From Actinomadura violacea (lineage in GTDB: Bacteria; Actinomycetota; Actinomycetes; Streptosporangiales; Streptosporangiaceae): a stretch of DNA of 64,000 nt. Position numbers and translations under genes: made by a program. The stretch is from NCBI RefSeq assembly GCF_017573465.1, contig NZ_JAGEPF010000004.1, positions 368,807 to 432,806 on the forward strand. Reading direction: 5' to 3'. Every line of letters begins with the position of its first letter. Positions within the stretch are counted from its first letter, which is position 1. Under the pieces are notes generated by a model. That model saw only the letters and a list, made by a program, of their open reading frames with translations. It ran no database searches and was not told where the DNA came from. Shown in pieces: positions 44,093 through 53,358 of the stretch.

Positions 44093-45102
44093 GAGGTGCT
44101 CCTCGCGGTCAGCGTGCGCGGGTCGAGCAGCCCGAGCAGCACGTCGATGAGCAGGTTGAGCAGGGCGGCGAGGATGCCGAGGACCAGCACGGTGCCCTGG
44201 ATGACCGGGTAGTCGCGGTTGATGATCGCCTGCACGACGCGGCTGCCGAGGCCGGGCCAGGCGAACACGCTCTCCACGATGATCGTGCCGCCGAGCATCG
44301 CGGTGAGCATGAGCCCGCCCATGGTGAGGGTGCTGGTCAGCAGGTTCGGCAGCGCGTGCCGCGCGTACAGGGCGAGCGGCGGGAGGCGGCGGCCCCGCGC
44401 GGTGCGCATGTAGTCCTGGTTCAGCACCACCGCGGTCTCCCGCCGGACGATCCGCGCCAGCACGCAGGTCGACGGCAGCGCCACCGCCACCACCGGCAGG
44501 ACCAGCGCCGAAAGGCTGGACGCGCCGGCGGCGGGCAGCAGCCGCAGCGTGATCGCGAAGACCAGGACGAGCAGCGTCCCGAGCACGTACTCGGGGGTCG
44601 CGCCGAGCAGCCCGGTCCCGAAGGTGAACGCCGCGTCCAGCCGGCGCCGCCGCCCGCCGCGCGTCGCGACGGCCACCGCCATCCCGAGCGGTATCGCGAG
44701 AGCGAGGACGAGGACGATCGCCAGGAGCGCCAGCTCGGCGGTGAACGGCAGCCGCCCGCCGATCACGTCCGCGACCGGTTCGCGGGTCTGGAACGACGTC
44801 CCGAGGTCGCCGTGCAGAAGGCCGGAGACGTACGAGCCGAACTGCGCGGGCAGCGGCCGGTCGAGGCCCAGCTCGTGCCGGAACCGCTCCACCTGCGCGC
44901 CGGTCGCGTCCGTCCCGGCCAGCGCGCGCGCCGGATCGCCCGGGATCAGCTGCACCATCAGGAACGTCACGACGACGAGGGCGGCGAGCACGCCGGCGAG
45001 CCCGGCCAGGCGGCGCAGCAGGAACCCGATCCACGGGTTCCGGACGCGGCTTCCGGCCTTCACCGGCGGCGGGGCCGGGGCCTCCTGCACGGCGGCCGTC
45101 AT
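44089..45102 (-). CDS. ABC transporter permease (DppB-like)
   Basis: A 337-residue permease. First helix LAGLAGVLAALVVVTFLMVQLIPGDP with the conserved PGDPA, then the large DppB periplasmic loop and about six helices; EAA region YMRTARGRRLPPLALYARHAL. ATG 45102 overlaps the stop of the substrate-binding protein gene by one base (TGATG). Confidence 0.92.
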   Translation of the reverse strand: MTAAVQEAPAPPPVKAGSRVRNPWIGFLLRRLAGLAGVLAALVVVTFLMVQLIPGDPARALAGTDATGAQVERFRHELGLDRPLPAQFGSYVSGLLHGDLGTSFQTREPVADVIGGRLPFTAELALLAIVLVLALAIPLGMAVAVATRGGRRRRLDAAFTFGTGLLGATPEYVLGTLLVLVFAITLRLLPAAGASSLSALVLPVVAVALPSTCVLARIVRRETAVVLNQDYMRTARGRRLPPLALYARHALPNLLTSTLTMGGLMLTAMLGGTIIVESVFAWPGLGSRVVQAIINRDYPVIQGTVLVLGILAALLNLLIDVLLGLLDPRTLTARSTS

Positions 45103-46661
45103 CAGCCCTTCACCCGGAACGAGGTCGGGTCGACGGCACCGGCGGTGACGACCGCGTCGGCGTTCTTGCCGAGCACGAACGCGACCGGCACGGTCGACAG
45201 CGGCACCACGTCGTCCCGCTGCAGCAGGGCCTTCTGCGCCTCGCCCCACGCGGCGCACTTGCCGGCGTCGTCGGTGGTGGACATCGCCTTGGCGAACCCC
45301 GCGTCGAACCCGGCGTTGCGGATCCCGCCGAAGTTGCGGCCCTCGGGCGGGTTCGGGCCGGTGAGCAGGATCGCGCCGGCGGTGAGCGTCCCCTGGAAGT
45401 TCAGGTGCGCCATCACGGTGACGTCCCAGTCGCCCTTGTTGGCCAGGACGTCGGACGCCCAGGTGGCGTTGTCGACGTTGCGCAGGGCGACCTTGGCGCC
45501 GGCGGCGCGCAGGGCCTCCTGCACGTAGGTGTTGCCGGACCCGCCGGCGACCCCGTTCGTCCCGCTGAGCTTGATGGAGGCGCCGTTCAGCGCCTTCTTC
45601 GCCGCCGCCTGGTCGGTCTTGGTGACGATGGAGCCGTCGGTGTTCGCGCACTGGCTGGTGCTGTCGCTCCAGCTCTTCATCACCTCGCCCTTGCCGCCGT
45701 AGACCTTGTTGAAGGCGGCGGGGTCGAGGGCCTGCGCGACCGCCTTGCGGAACCCCGGATCGGCGCCGGGGTGCCCCTTGCGCTCGTTGAACACGGCGAA
45801 CATCCGCAGCAGCGGCTGGACGTGGACGTGGTGGCCGCCGCCGGCGAACCGCGCCGCGTCGGGGCCGGTGAACGCCGCGTAGTCCAGCTCGCCGGTGCTG
45901 AGCTGGTTGGCCGCGGTGCTCTCGTTCGACACGATCGACAGCCGCACCGTGGACGGGCGCTCACCGGCGGGCGCCTTCGCCTTCCGGTAGGCGGCGAACG
46001 CGTTGTAGCCGTCGCGGAGCTCGAAGGTGTACTGCCGGCCGCGCTGCGCGTCCGTCAGCGTGTAAGGGCCGGTGCCCGCGCCCTTGACCGGTCCCTGGCC
46101 GAGCGCCTTGGGGTCCTTGAGCCCCGGCGGGCAGACGATGCCCGCGTTGGTCATCGACATGGCGGGCACCAGGTCCGACCACGGCTTCGCCAGCTTGACG
46201 GTGACCGTGCGGGCCGCGTCGTCGGACGCCACGGTGACCTTCGCGCCGGGGCCGAACGCCAGCCCCGTCCCGGCGGCGCCGGTCTTCGGGTCGGCCCACC
46301 GGCGCAGCGACGCGGCGACATCCGTGGCGCTCAGCGGCTTGCCGTCCGAGCAGGTCAGGCCGTCGCGGAGGGTGAAGGTCGCCGAGTCCGGCTTCGCGGT
46401 CCACTTCTCCGCCAGCCCGGGGACGACCGACTGGTCGGCGTCCCGGTAGACGAGGTTGCCGAACTGCATGCGGGCGAAGGAGTAGTCGGTGGCGGCGGTG
46501 CCGAGCGCCGGGTCGAAGGTGTTGGCGTCGGAGGTCACCGCGTACCGGAACGGGCCTCCGCCGCCCCCGGACGGGCCCGACGAGGTGGTGCAGCCGGCGG
46601 CGAGCAGGGCCGCCGCGGCGGCCAGCGCGGCGGCCGGGACGGCGGAGCGGGAACGGACCAT
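45102..46661 (-). CDS. peptide ABC transporter substrate-binding lipoprotein (DppA/OppA-like)
   Basis: A 519-residue SBP family 5 lipoprotein. Signal segment with lipobox LAAGC (C24), then a Ser/Gly linker. The ligand fold shows TFDPALG, YRDADQSVVPGLAEKW, GTGPYTL and FAVFNERKG, typical of SBP_bac_5. First gene of the operon; GGGAG lies about 6-7 nt before ATG 46661. Binds peptides or other amide compounds outside the membrane. Confidence 0.92.
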   Translation of the reverse strand: MVRSRSAVPAAALAAAAALLAAGCTTSSGPSGGGGGPFRYAVTSDANTFDPALGTAATDYSFARMQFGNLVYRDADQSVVPGLAEKWTAKPDSATFTLRDGLTCSDGKPLSATDVAASLRRWADPKTGAAGTGLAFGPGAKVTVASDDAARTVTVKLAKPWSDLVPAMSMTNAGIVCPPGLKDPKALGQGPVKGAGTGPYTLTDAQRGRQYTFELRDGYNAFAAYRKAKAPAGERPSTVRLSIVSNESTAANQLSTGELDYAAFTGPDAARFAGGGHHVHVQPLLRMFAVFNERKGHPGADPGFRKAVAQALDPAAFNKVYGGKGEVMKSWSDSTSQCANTDGSIVTKTDQAAAKKALNGASIKLSGTNGVAGGSGNTYVQEALRAAGAKVALRNVDNATWASDVLANKGDWDVTVMAHLNFQGTLTAGAILLTGPNPPEGRNFGGIRNAGFDAGFAKAMSTTDDAGKCAAWGEAQKALLQRDDVVPLSTVPVAFVLGKNADAVVTAGAVDPTSFRVKG

Positions 46662-46723
46662 GGACTTCTCCCGGGGGGCGAAGAGGACGATGGGAGCGGT
46701 GCAGACCAGGATCGGGTCGGGCG

Positions 46724-46745
46724 CGAAATATCGAGTAGATTGCAC
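46724..46745. promoter_or_regulatory. divergent promoter core of importer and Lrp-type gene
   Basis: A short AT-rich island in a GC-rich gap. TAGATT at 46736-46741 is a -10 box for the regulator on the plus strand; GATATT on the minus strand fits the importer. The CGAaataTCG segment could be a half of an AsnC-type site. Confidence 0.45.
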
Positions 46746-46787
46746 GAATGCCGCGCGAACACCCCCCTGCCTGCACGGAACCGGCAG

Positions 46788-47819
46788 ATGGATGAACTCG
46801 ACCTCGCGCTGGTCAACGCGCTGCAGCACGACCCGCGCGCGTCCTGGGCGCGGCTCGCCCGCCCGCTCGGCGTCGACGCCGCGACGCTGTCGCGCCGCTG
46901 GGCGCGGCTCAGCGCGTCCGGCGAGGCGTGGGTGACCTCCTCGGCGGGCCCGTCGCAGCTGGACTACGGCGCGTTCGCGCTGGTGGAGGTCGGCTGCCTG
47001 CCCGGCGCGAACCAGCGCATCGCCGCGGAGATCGCCACCGACCCGTGCGCGGGCAGCGTGGAGCACACCACCGGCAACCGCGACCTGCTGCTGACCGTCA
47101 GCGCGATGAGCGTCGCCGCCGTCAGCGAGTACGTCCTGGACCGGCTCGGCGCGATCGACGGCGTCACCTTCACCCGCACCCACCTCAGCCACCGCCTGCA
47201 CCGCGAGGCGAGCCGGTGGCGGCTGGACTCGCTCAGCCAGGACCAGCGCCGCGACCTGGAGCGCGGCGGCGGATCCGGGTCCGGGAACGAGCCCGGGCCG
47301 CTGCGCCCCGACGAGGTGGCGGTGGTGGTCGCGCTCTCCCCCGACGGCCGCCGCCCGCACGCCGCGCTCGCCGCCGAGCTCGGCATGTCGGAGGCGCGGG
47401 TGCGGCGGGCGGTGACCGGGATGCTGGCCAGCGGCCGGGCGGTGCTGCGCTGCGAGGCCGCGCACTGGCTCGCCGGATGGCGGGTGACGGGGATGCTGTG
47501 GCTGAACGTCCCGCCGCCGCGGCTGCAGGCCGTCGCCGACCGGATCGCGACGATGCGCGAGGCCCGCATGGTCTGCTCGGTCGTCGGCCGCGCCAACCTC
47601 ATGGTCAACGTCTGGGTGCACGGCATGAACGAGCTCGCGGCGTACCAGGCCCGGCTCGTCTCGCTGTTCCCCGAGATCCAGATCGTCGAGCAGTCGGTGA
47701 CGCTGAAATGGGTCAAGCGGGTGGGCCGGCTCCTGGACGACCAGGGCCGCAGCATCGGCTGCATCCCGCTGGACCCGAGGAGGACCGCGCCCGCCGTCCT
47801 GAACCGGCCGCCCGGCTAG
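46788..47819 (+). CDS. Lrp/AsnC-family regulator (two-module)
   Basis: A 343-residue regulator, about twice a standard Lrp. Residues 1-60 are an AsnC HTH (MDELDLALVNALQHDPRASWARLARPLGV...); 65-150 a first ligand-binding RAM-like part; 170-230 a second HTH (LAAELGMSEARVRRAVTGML) and 235-310 a second RAM domain. Duplicated Lrp proteins of this sort are usual in actinomycetes. ATG 46788 with GGAA upstream. Divergent from the importer operon, it probably senses an amino acid and controls uptake. Confidence 0.88.
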   Translation: MDELDLALVNALQHDPRASWARLARPLGVDAATLSRRWARLSASGEAWVTSSAGPSQLDYGAFALVEVGCLPGANQRIAAEIATDPCAGSVEHTTGNRDLLLTVSAMSVAAVSEYVLDRLGAIDGVTFTRTHLSHRLHREASRWRLDSLSQDQRRDLERGGGSGSGNEPGPLRPDEVAVVVALSPDGRRPHAALAAELGMSEARVRRAVTGMLASGRAVLRCEAAHWLAGWRVTGMLWLNVPPPRLQAVADRIATMREARMVCSVVGRANLMVNVWVHGMNELAAYQARLVSLFPEIQIVEQSVTLKWVKRVGRLLDDQGRSIGCIPLDPRRTAPAVLNRPPG

Positions 47820-47825
47820 CGGCCC

Positions 47826-48578
47826 TCACCCCCGGATCGAGGGGCGGCCCGCGATCCAGTCGCCCACGGCGCCCGCGAGCCGCTGCACCGGCCGCCGGTA
47901 CCGGCGTTCCCGCGCCAGCGCCCGGCGCTCCTTGCGCGAGCCCGGCCGGTAGCGACGCCGCGCCCAGAGCGACCCCGGACGCGCCAGCCGGATCGCGCCG
48001 ACCAGCGCCACGATCCCGATGAACAGCCCGATCAGCCCCGTCCACATCTTGCCCTTCAGCAGGGCGACCACCGCGAGGCCGAGGTCGATCAGCAGCACGG
48101 CCGCCAGGCCCCATCCGCCGCCGGTGTCCTTCTCGCTGACGAACGCGTCCGCGCCCAGCGGGCGCAGCCCGAGCAGCATGAGCCCGCACAGCGCCACCGC
48201 CACGAACACGACCTCGACCGACAGCCGCCCCTGCTCGGTCCAGTAGACGTCCTTCAGGTGCAGGACGAGCGCGAACTCGTCCAGGACCAGCGCCATCCCC
48301 ACCCCGAACAGGGCCGCGGACGCCGCCGCCCACCGGGACGAGCCGTCGGTCACCGCGAGGCCGCCGACCCCGCCGACGCACATGAACACCAGCCCGAACA
48401 CGACATGGTGGACGTGCCGGCCGCCGGGCGCGACGTTCCCCGGCCACCACCGCACCCCGCGCCGGATCATCCGGACGCTGAACCGGATGAACAGGAACGC
48501 GGCGATGAACGCCACGAAGAAGCAGAACAGCCGGAGCCGCCCGGTGCCGGCGATCTCCCGGGAGAACCACTCGCCCAT
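47826..48578 (-). CDS. conserved actinobacterial integral membrane protein
   Basis: A 250-residue protein with about six hydrophobic helices. Conserved-looking motifs: GGRHVHHVVFG near residue 53, LDEFALVLHLKDVYWTEQGRLSV near 99, which face the membrane interface. The His-rich HVHH and the aspartate/glutamate DEF suggest a polar site, but no function is known. The C-terminal 50 residues are Arg-rich and cytoplasmic. Convergent with the Lrp-type gene, 6 bp apart. Confidence 0.75.
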   Translation of the reverse strand: MGEWFSREIAGTGRLRLFCFFVAFIAAFLFIRFSVRMIRRGVRWWPGNVAPGGRHVHHVVFGLVFMCVGGVGGLAVTDGSSRWAAASAALFGVGMALVLDEFALVLHLKDVYWTEQGRLSVEVVFVAVALCGLMLLGLRPLGADAFVSEKDTGGGWGLAAVLLIDLGLAVVALLKGKMWTGLIGLFIGIVALVGAIRLARPGSLWARRRYRPGSRKERRALARERRYRRPVQRLAGAVGDWIAGRPSIRG

Positions 48579-48655
48579 GCCGGTGCACGTTCCCCGTCCC
48601 GCGCAAAGGCAGGGCCCGGTCCGGTCAAAACGGGCGGCCGCTCACCCGGCCGCGG

Positions 48656-48853
48656 TCACTTGCTCGGCTGGGGCGTCTTGCAGTGCACCTTCGGGTTCAC
48701 GCCGACGTAGTTGAGCGGCCCCGCGAGGATCGTGACCGCGATCGTGCCGACCTTGGCGCAGCTGGCCTTGCGGTCGTCGTAGTAGTGCCGCTGGCCGGCG
48801 GCGATGGCGCCGATGACCAGCCAGATGAGGACGATGGCGGTTCCGACGCGCAC
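48656..48853 (-). CDS. small conserved membrane protein (65 aa)
   Basis: A 65-residue protein starting GTG 48853 with GGAGG 6 nt upstream. One helix (TAIVLIWLVIGAIAAG), a polar region with one Cys, a second hydrophobic stretch (VGTIAVTILAGPLNYVGV) and a tail NPKVHCKTPQPSK. Small proteins of this pattern recur in streptomycetes and relatives. Function unknown. Confidence 0.7.
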   Translation of the reverse strand: MRVGTAIVLIWLVIGAIAAGQRHYYDDRKASCAKVGTIAVTILAGPLNYVGVNPKVHCKTPQPSK

Positions 48854-48894
48854 TGGTACCTCCGGGGGGCCGTGGCGGCTGTGAGCCGCACGCG

Positions 48895-48900
48895 ATCGTA
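48895..48900 (-). promoter_or_regulatory. -10 box for the small membrane protein
   Basis: TACGAT on the minus strand, about 40 nt before the GTG start, leaving a leader that includes the GGAGG site. Confidence 0.45.
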
Positions 48901-48997
48901 AGGCCCGCGGCGCCGTCCTGTCACGCGCGGGCGGGAACGGACGGGGGCCCCTACTCGTCGAAACGTGTCGGACCACCCACGAGCACGGAGGACGGAC

Positions 48998-49366
48998 ATG
49001 GGCGACGGCGTCGAGCACGACAGGTCGGGCCAGCTCAAGCAGATCGAGAGCGGGCTGCTGCCCGGCGAGCAGGTCATCGCGGTGTACGACGCGATCGGCA
49101 CCGGCACCGGGTTCGTCGGGCTCACGAACCGGCGGGTGATCATCCAGGACAAGAGCTTCGCGGGCAAGAAGTACGCGATCACCAGCATCCCCTACTCCAA
49201 GATCACCTCGGTCAGCGTGGTCAGCAACAAGTCGTGGGCGGGGCCGTACTTCTCCTCCGGCTCGATCGCGATCAACGTCGGGACGATCTGCTACGAGGTC
49301 GAGTTCCGCGGCGCCGACAAGAGCCACCACGTGCACAACGTGATCCTGGACTTCATCGCCCGCTGA
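48998..49366 (+). CDS. bacterial PH-domain protein
   Basis: A 122-residue protein whose body (residues 15-120) fits the bacterial pleckstrin-homology fold: LPGEQVIAVYDAI, GLTNRRVIIQDK, YSKITSVSVV, INVGTICYEVEFRG, and a final helix HNVILDFIA. Such proteins form small rings of unknown role. ATG 48998 with GGAGG at 48987-48991. Terminated by the hairpin at 49371-49405. Confidence 0.82.
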   Translation: MGDGVEHDRSGQLKQIESGLLPGEQVIAVYDAIGTGTGFVGLTNRRVIIQDKSFAGKKYAITSIPYSKITSVSVVSNKSWAGPYFSSGSIAINVGTICYEVEFRGADKSHHVHNVILDFIAR

Positions 49367-49370
49367 GCCG

Positions 49371-49405
49371 CGGCCGGGTCCCGGCCCCGGGCCTGGACCC
49401 GGCCG
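49371..49405. terminator. terminator after the PH-domain gene
   Basis: 10-bp perfect arms (49371-49380, 49396-49405) with an inner GGCC/GGCC stem, 4 bp after the stop. Confidence 0.75.
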
Positions 49406-49469
49406 AGAAACCGGGCATCGATGGTGGCTTTCCGCGATGGAGGACGTGCGCACGGTGATCACGATCCAT

Positions 49470-49511
49470 TAGACTGGAGCCTCCTCGACCCACCCCCGCT
49501 CCCAGTCGAGG
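49470..49511 (+). promoter_or_regulatory. promoter and leader hairpin of the methyltransferase gene
   Basis: TAGACT at 49470-49475 is a good -10. In the leader, CCTCGAC (49483-49489) pairs with GTCGAGG (49505-49511), which overlaps the GAGGGGA ribosome-binding region before ATG 49519, so the hairpin could hide the RBS. Confidence 0.5.
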
Positions 49512-49518
49512 GGACACC

Positions 49519-50310
49519 ATGACCTACCCCCCGCCCTCCCGCCGCGGCTCCACGGGCGCCGCCCTCAACCGCATCTACGACTACTCGCTCGGCGGCAAGG
49601 ACAACTACTGCGCCGACCGCGAGATCGCCATCGAGGTGTTCGGCTCGTTCCGGGCCGCCCGCCTGCTCCCCCGCGAGAACCGCAAGTTCCTGCGCCGCGC
49701 CGTCCGCCACATGCTGGACGCGGGCGTCCGGCAGTTCCTCGACGTCGGCTGCGGCCTGCCCGGCAAGGGCAACGTGCACGAGGTCGTGCACGCCCGCGAC
49801 CCCGACGGCCGGGTCGTGTACGTCGACATCGACCGCGTCGCCGTCGTCCACTACCAGGCGCTGCTGCACGCGGTGCCGAACGCCGCGGCCGTGCACGGCG
49901 ACGCCCGCAAACCGCACGCGGTCCTCGCCGACCCCGAGGTCACCGCGCTCATCGACCTGCGCCGCCCGATCGGCGTGCTGATGACCGCGACGCTCGACGC
50001 GATCCTCGACGAGGAGGACCCGGACGGCGTCGTCCGCGCGTTCACCGAGGCGATGGCGCCGGGCTCCCACCTGGCGATCTGCGACTTCACCGGCGACGCG
50101 ATGACCCCGCAGGAGCGCGCCCTGCAGGACCGGATCGTCGCCGAGAACGGCCTGGTGTTCACCGCCCGGCCCCGGTCCCGGATCACCGCCTTCTTCGACG
50201 GCCTGGAGCTGGTCGAGCCCGGCCTCGTCCCGGCGCCCGAATGGCGCCCCGACCGCCCGCACGAGCCCGCGACGGGCTGGCTGGTGGCGGGGGTCGGCCG
50301 CAAACCCTGA
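49519..50310 (+). CDS. SAM-dependent methyltransferase, DUF574 family
   Basis: A 263-residue class I methyltransferase typical of Streptosporangiales and streptomycetes, where dozens of copies per genome occur. Signature: RIYDYSLGGKDNYCADREIA, SAM site LDVGCGLPGKGNVH, then VVYVDIDRVAVVH and GDARKP. The substrate is unknown for this family. Uses a TAGACT promoter and a leader hairpin. Convergent with sbcC. Confidence 0.93.
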   Translation: MTYPPPSRRGSTGAALNRIYDYSLGGKDNYCADREIAIEVFGSFRAARLLPRENRKFLRRAVRHMLDAGVRQFLDVGCGLPGKGNVHEVVHARDPDGRVVYVDIDRVAVVHYQALLHAVPNAAAVHGDARKPHAVLADPEVTALIDLRRPIGVLMTATLDAILDEEDPDGVVRAFTEAMAPGSHLAICDFTGDAMTPQERALQDRIVAENGLVFTARPRSRITAFFDGLELVEPGLVPAPEWRPDRPHEPATGWLVAGVGRKP

Positions 50311-50334
50311 CCGGCGCGCCGCGGAACCGCCCGC

Positions 50335-53300
50335 TCAGACCACGATGCGGGCGGTGGAGCCGGTGCGCTCCTTGGTGACGCGGAGCTGCGCCGGGATCCG
50401 GGCGCGCAGCTCCGCGACGTGGCTGACGATGCCGACCGCGCGGCCGCCGTCGCGCAGTCCGTCCAGCACGTCCATCACCTCGTCGAGGGTGTCCTCGTCG
50501 AGGGTGCCGAAGCCCTCGTCGACGAACAGCGTGCCGATCTCCGCGCCGCCCGCCTCCGCGGTGACGACGTCGGCGAGGCCGAGCGCCAGCGACAGCGAGC
50601 TGATGAACGACTCGCCGCCCGACAGCGTCACCGGGTCGCGCTCCAGGCCCGTCCACGCGTCGGCGACGCGCAGCCCGAGCCCGCCCGCGCCGTGGCTGCG
50701 GTCGCCCGCCGCCTTGTCGGTGGTGTGCACGAGCGCGTACCGGCCGCCCGACATCCGGCCGAGCCGCTCGTTCGTGGCGGCCACGACCTGCTCGAGCCGC
50801 GCGGCCAGCACGTACGCCGACAGCGACATCGAGCGCCGGTTCGCGGCGTGCTTGCCGGACGCCAGCCCGGCGAGCCGCTCGGCGACCCGGTACCGCTCCG
50901 CGGCCGGATGCCAGGCGCCGACGGCGGCGGCGAGGTCCGCGCGCAGCCGCGCGAGGCGTTCGCAGCGGTGCCGGGCCCGGTCGGCGGCGGACGCGGCGCC
51001 GGCGCGGGCGTCCTCGGCGAGCGCCAGCGCCGACTCCAGCGCGTCCAGGCCGGGGGCGGGCCCGGCGGCGGCCTCGGCCAGTGCCCGGTCGGCGAGCAGG
51101 TCGCGGACGAGGGCCTCCTCGTCGTCGAACCGGCGGAGCCTGTCGCGCAGGCCGGCCTGGTCCTCGTCCGGCATCGCGGCGGCGAGCACCTCGTCCGGCG
51201 TGCGGAAGCCCTCCTCCTCGGCGGTGGCCTTGGCGCGCGCGCGGGCGGCGGCGAGTTCGTCGGCGGCGCGGTCGGCCTCGCGGAGCGCGTCCATCGCCTC
51301 GGCGAGCGCGCCGGCCTCGCGGCCGAGCCGGTCGATGCGCGCCTCCAGGGTCGGGTCGGTGCCGCGCGCCTCGTCCAGCGCAGCGCGCAGCCGCTTCTCC
51401 TCGGCGTCGAGCTCCGCGCGCCGGGTGCGGTTCGCGGTGAGCGCCCGGACGTTGCCGTCGCGCGCGTCGCGGACCCGTTCGAGCTCCTGCTCGTCGCGGT
51501 GCAGGGCGCTCTCCAGCCGGTCGGCCTCCGCTGCGCGCGCCGTCGCCGCGGCGAGCAGTGCCTCCGCCTCGTCCAGCTCGCCGGCGAGGGCCTCGGCGGC
51601 CGCCTCGCCGACGGTCTCCAGCAGCCCGTCGCGCTCGGTGCGCAGCGCCTCGACCTGGCGCGCCGCGTCCTCCCGGCTCTCCTGGACGCGGTCGGCGGCG
51701 GCCTGCGCCTCGTCGACCTGCTCCTCCGTCGGGATCAGCGCGAGCGAGGTGACCGGGGCGGGGTGCTCGGTGGACCCGCAGACCCGGCAGGGCTCGCCGT
51801 CCTTCAGCTCCTCGGCGAGGACGGCCGCCATCCCGTCGAGCCGCGCCTGCCGCAGGTCGAGGACGTGCTGCCGGGCGTCCTGCGCGGCGTCGACCGCGTC
51901 GCGGTGGGCGGCCTCCGCCTCGTCGAGCAGGTGCCCGACCTGGTCGCGGCGGTGCGCCGCGTCGAGCCGCCGCCGCGCGTCGGCCACCGCGGCCTCGGCG
52001 CCCGGACGTCCGGCCGCGGCGATGTTGGCCTCGTCCAGCTCGGCACGGCGCCGCGCCACGATGCCGGGCAGGTCGGCGAGGGCCGCGGCGATCCGCGCCT
52101 CCTCCGGCTCAAGGCGCTCCAGTTCGCGGGCCAGCTCCGCCCGCTCGGCCTCCAGTTCGCCGAGGCGCGCCGCCTCCTGCCGGCGGTCCGCCAGCTTCGC
52201 CATCTCGTCGCGGCGCGCGCGCTCTGCCTTCGCCAGCACGTCCTCCGACGCGTTGGGCGGGAGCAGCGCCGCGACCCGGGAACGGGTCTCCTCGGCCCAG
52301 CGGCGCGTCTGCCCCGCGCGCGCGTGCCTGTCCTGCACGGCGCGTACCAGCGGGACGACGCGGTCGGCGCGTGCGGCGGCGTCGAGCGCGGACGCCAGCC
52401 GCGACCGCTCCTCCGCGCGCGCGGCCAGCGCGTCACGGCGTGCCAGGGCGTCGGCGTGCCGCCTGCGCCGTTCCGCCACCTCCCGGCCGGCCTCCAGCGC
52501 ATCCCGCGCCGCCTGCACCGCCGCGTCCGCCTCGGCACGCAGCTCCTCGGCGGCGGCGCGGACGTCGGCGTGCCCGCCCGCCAGCTCGGCCGCCCACGCG
52601 GGCAGCACCTCCACGTCCGCGGCCGGCTCCGGCACCTGCTCGCCGCGGCGCGGCGCCGGCACCGCCGCCCGCTCGCCGCGCGGCGGTGCGGCGCCCGTCG
52701 CCTCCGCGACCCGGTCCGCGATCGAGGTCGCGGCGGCGGCCAGCTCGGCGGCGTCCCGGCCCGCCGCGGCGCGCCGGTCGGCGAGCCACTTCTCCACCTG
52801 GGTGAACACCTCGGTCGCGAACAGCCGCTCCAGCACCTTGCGGCGCTCGTCCGCGCCCGCGCGCAGGAAGCCCGCGAACTCGCCCTGCGGCAGCAGCGCG
52901 ACCTGGCAGAACTGCGCGGCGCTCATCCCGAGCAGCCGCGAGATCAGGTCGCCCGCCTCGTCCAGCCGGGTGGTGAGACCCGTCCAGCCGCCGCGCTCGA
53001 ACTCCTCCAGGATCACCTTGGCGTGCTCGGTCGTCGTGCCGGACCCGCGCAGCTTCGGCCGCTCCCACGCCGGCGACCGCGTGACCCGCAGCCGACGGCC
53101 CCGGATCGTCGTCTCCAGCACCACGCGCGGGCCCGTGCCGGGCGCCGCATGGTCGCTGCGCAGGCCCTTCACCGCGTTCCGCACGCCCGGGACCTGCCCG
53201 TACAGCGCGAAGCACACCGCGTCCAGGATGCTCGTCTTGCCGGCGCCCGTCCGGCCCTGGATGAGGAACAGCCCGGCGTCCGACAGCGCGTCGAAGTCGA

Positions 53301-53358
53301 TCTCCTCCGTCCCGGAGAACGGGCCGAACGCGGCGACCTCCAGCCTGTGGAGCCTCAC
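50335..53358 (-). CDS. sbcC: SbcC, SMC-like subunit of the SbcCD nuclease
   Basis: A 1007-residue SMC-type ATPase. Walker A GRTGAGKT at residues 35-42, long Ala/Glu/Arg-rich coiled coils on either side of the zinc hook EPCRVCGSTEHP (one Cys-x-x-Cys), ABC signature VTLSGGESF and Walker B TLFVDEGFGTLDE near the C-terminus. With SbcD it binds and cleaves DNA ends and hairpins. GTG 53358 overlaps the sbcD stop (GTGA). Length is normal for the family. Confidence 0.95.
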   Translation of the reverse strand: MRLHRLEVAAFGPFSGTEEIDFDALSDAGLFLIQGRTGAGKTSILDAVCFALYGQVPGVRNAVKGLRSDHAAPGTGPRVVLETTIRGRRLRVTRSPAWERPKLRGSGTTTEHAKVILEEFERGGWTGLTTRLDEAGDLISRLLGMSAAQFCQVALLPQGEFAGFLRAGADERRKVLERLFATEVFTQVEKWLADRRAAAGRDAAELAAAATSIADRVAEATGAAPPRGERAAVPAPRRGEQVPEPAADVEVLPAWAAELAGGHADVRAAAEELRAEADAAVQAARDALEAGREVAERRRRHADALARRDALAARAEERSRLASALDAAARADRVVPLVRAVQDRHARAGQTRRWAEETRSRVAALLPPNASEDVLAKAERARRDEMAKLADRRQEAARLGELEAERAELARELERLEPEEARIAAALADLPGIVARRRAELDEANIAAAGRPGAEAAVADARRRLDAAHRRDQVGHLLDEAEAAHRDAVDAAQDARQHVLDLRQARLDGMAAVLAEELKDGEPCRVCGSTEHPAPVTSLALIPTEEQVDEAQAAADRVQESREDAARQVEALRTERDGLLETVGEAAAEALAGELDEAEALLAAATARAAEADRLESALHRDEQELERVRDARDGNVRALTANRTRRAELDAEEKRLRAALDEARGTDPTLEARIDRLGREAGALAEAMDALREADRAADELAAARARAKATAEEEGFRTPDEVLAAAMPDEDQAGLRDRLRRFDDEEALVRDLLADRALAEAAAGPAPGLDALESALALAEDARAGAASAADRARHRCERLARLRADLAAAVGAWHPAAERYRVAERLAGLASGKHAANRRSMSLSAYVLAARLEQVVAATNERLGRMSGGRYALVHTTDKAAGDRSHGAGGLGLRVADAWTGLERDPVTLSGGESFISSLSLALGLADVVTAEAGGAEIGTLFVDEGFGTLDEDTLDEVMDVLDGLRDGGRAVGIVSHVAELRARIPAQLRVTKERTGSTARIVV

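Noticed and set aside
37747..46661. Nickel or siderophore import cluster
   Set aside because: The binding protein and ATPases fit peptide-type importers, and the coupled genes are amidohydrolases, not metal enzymes.
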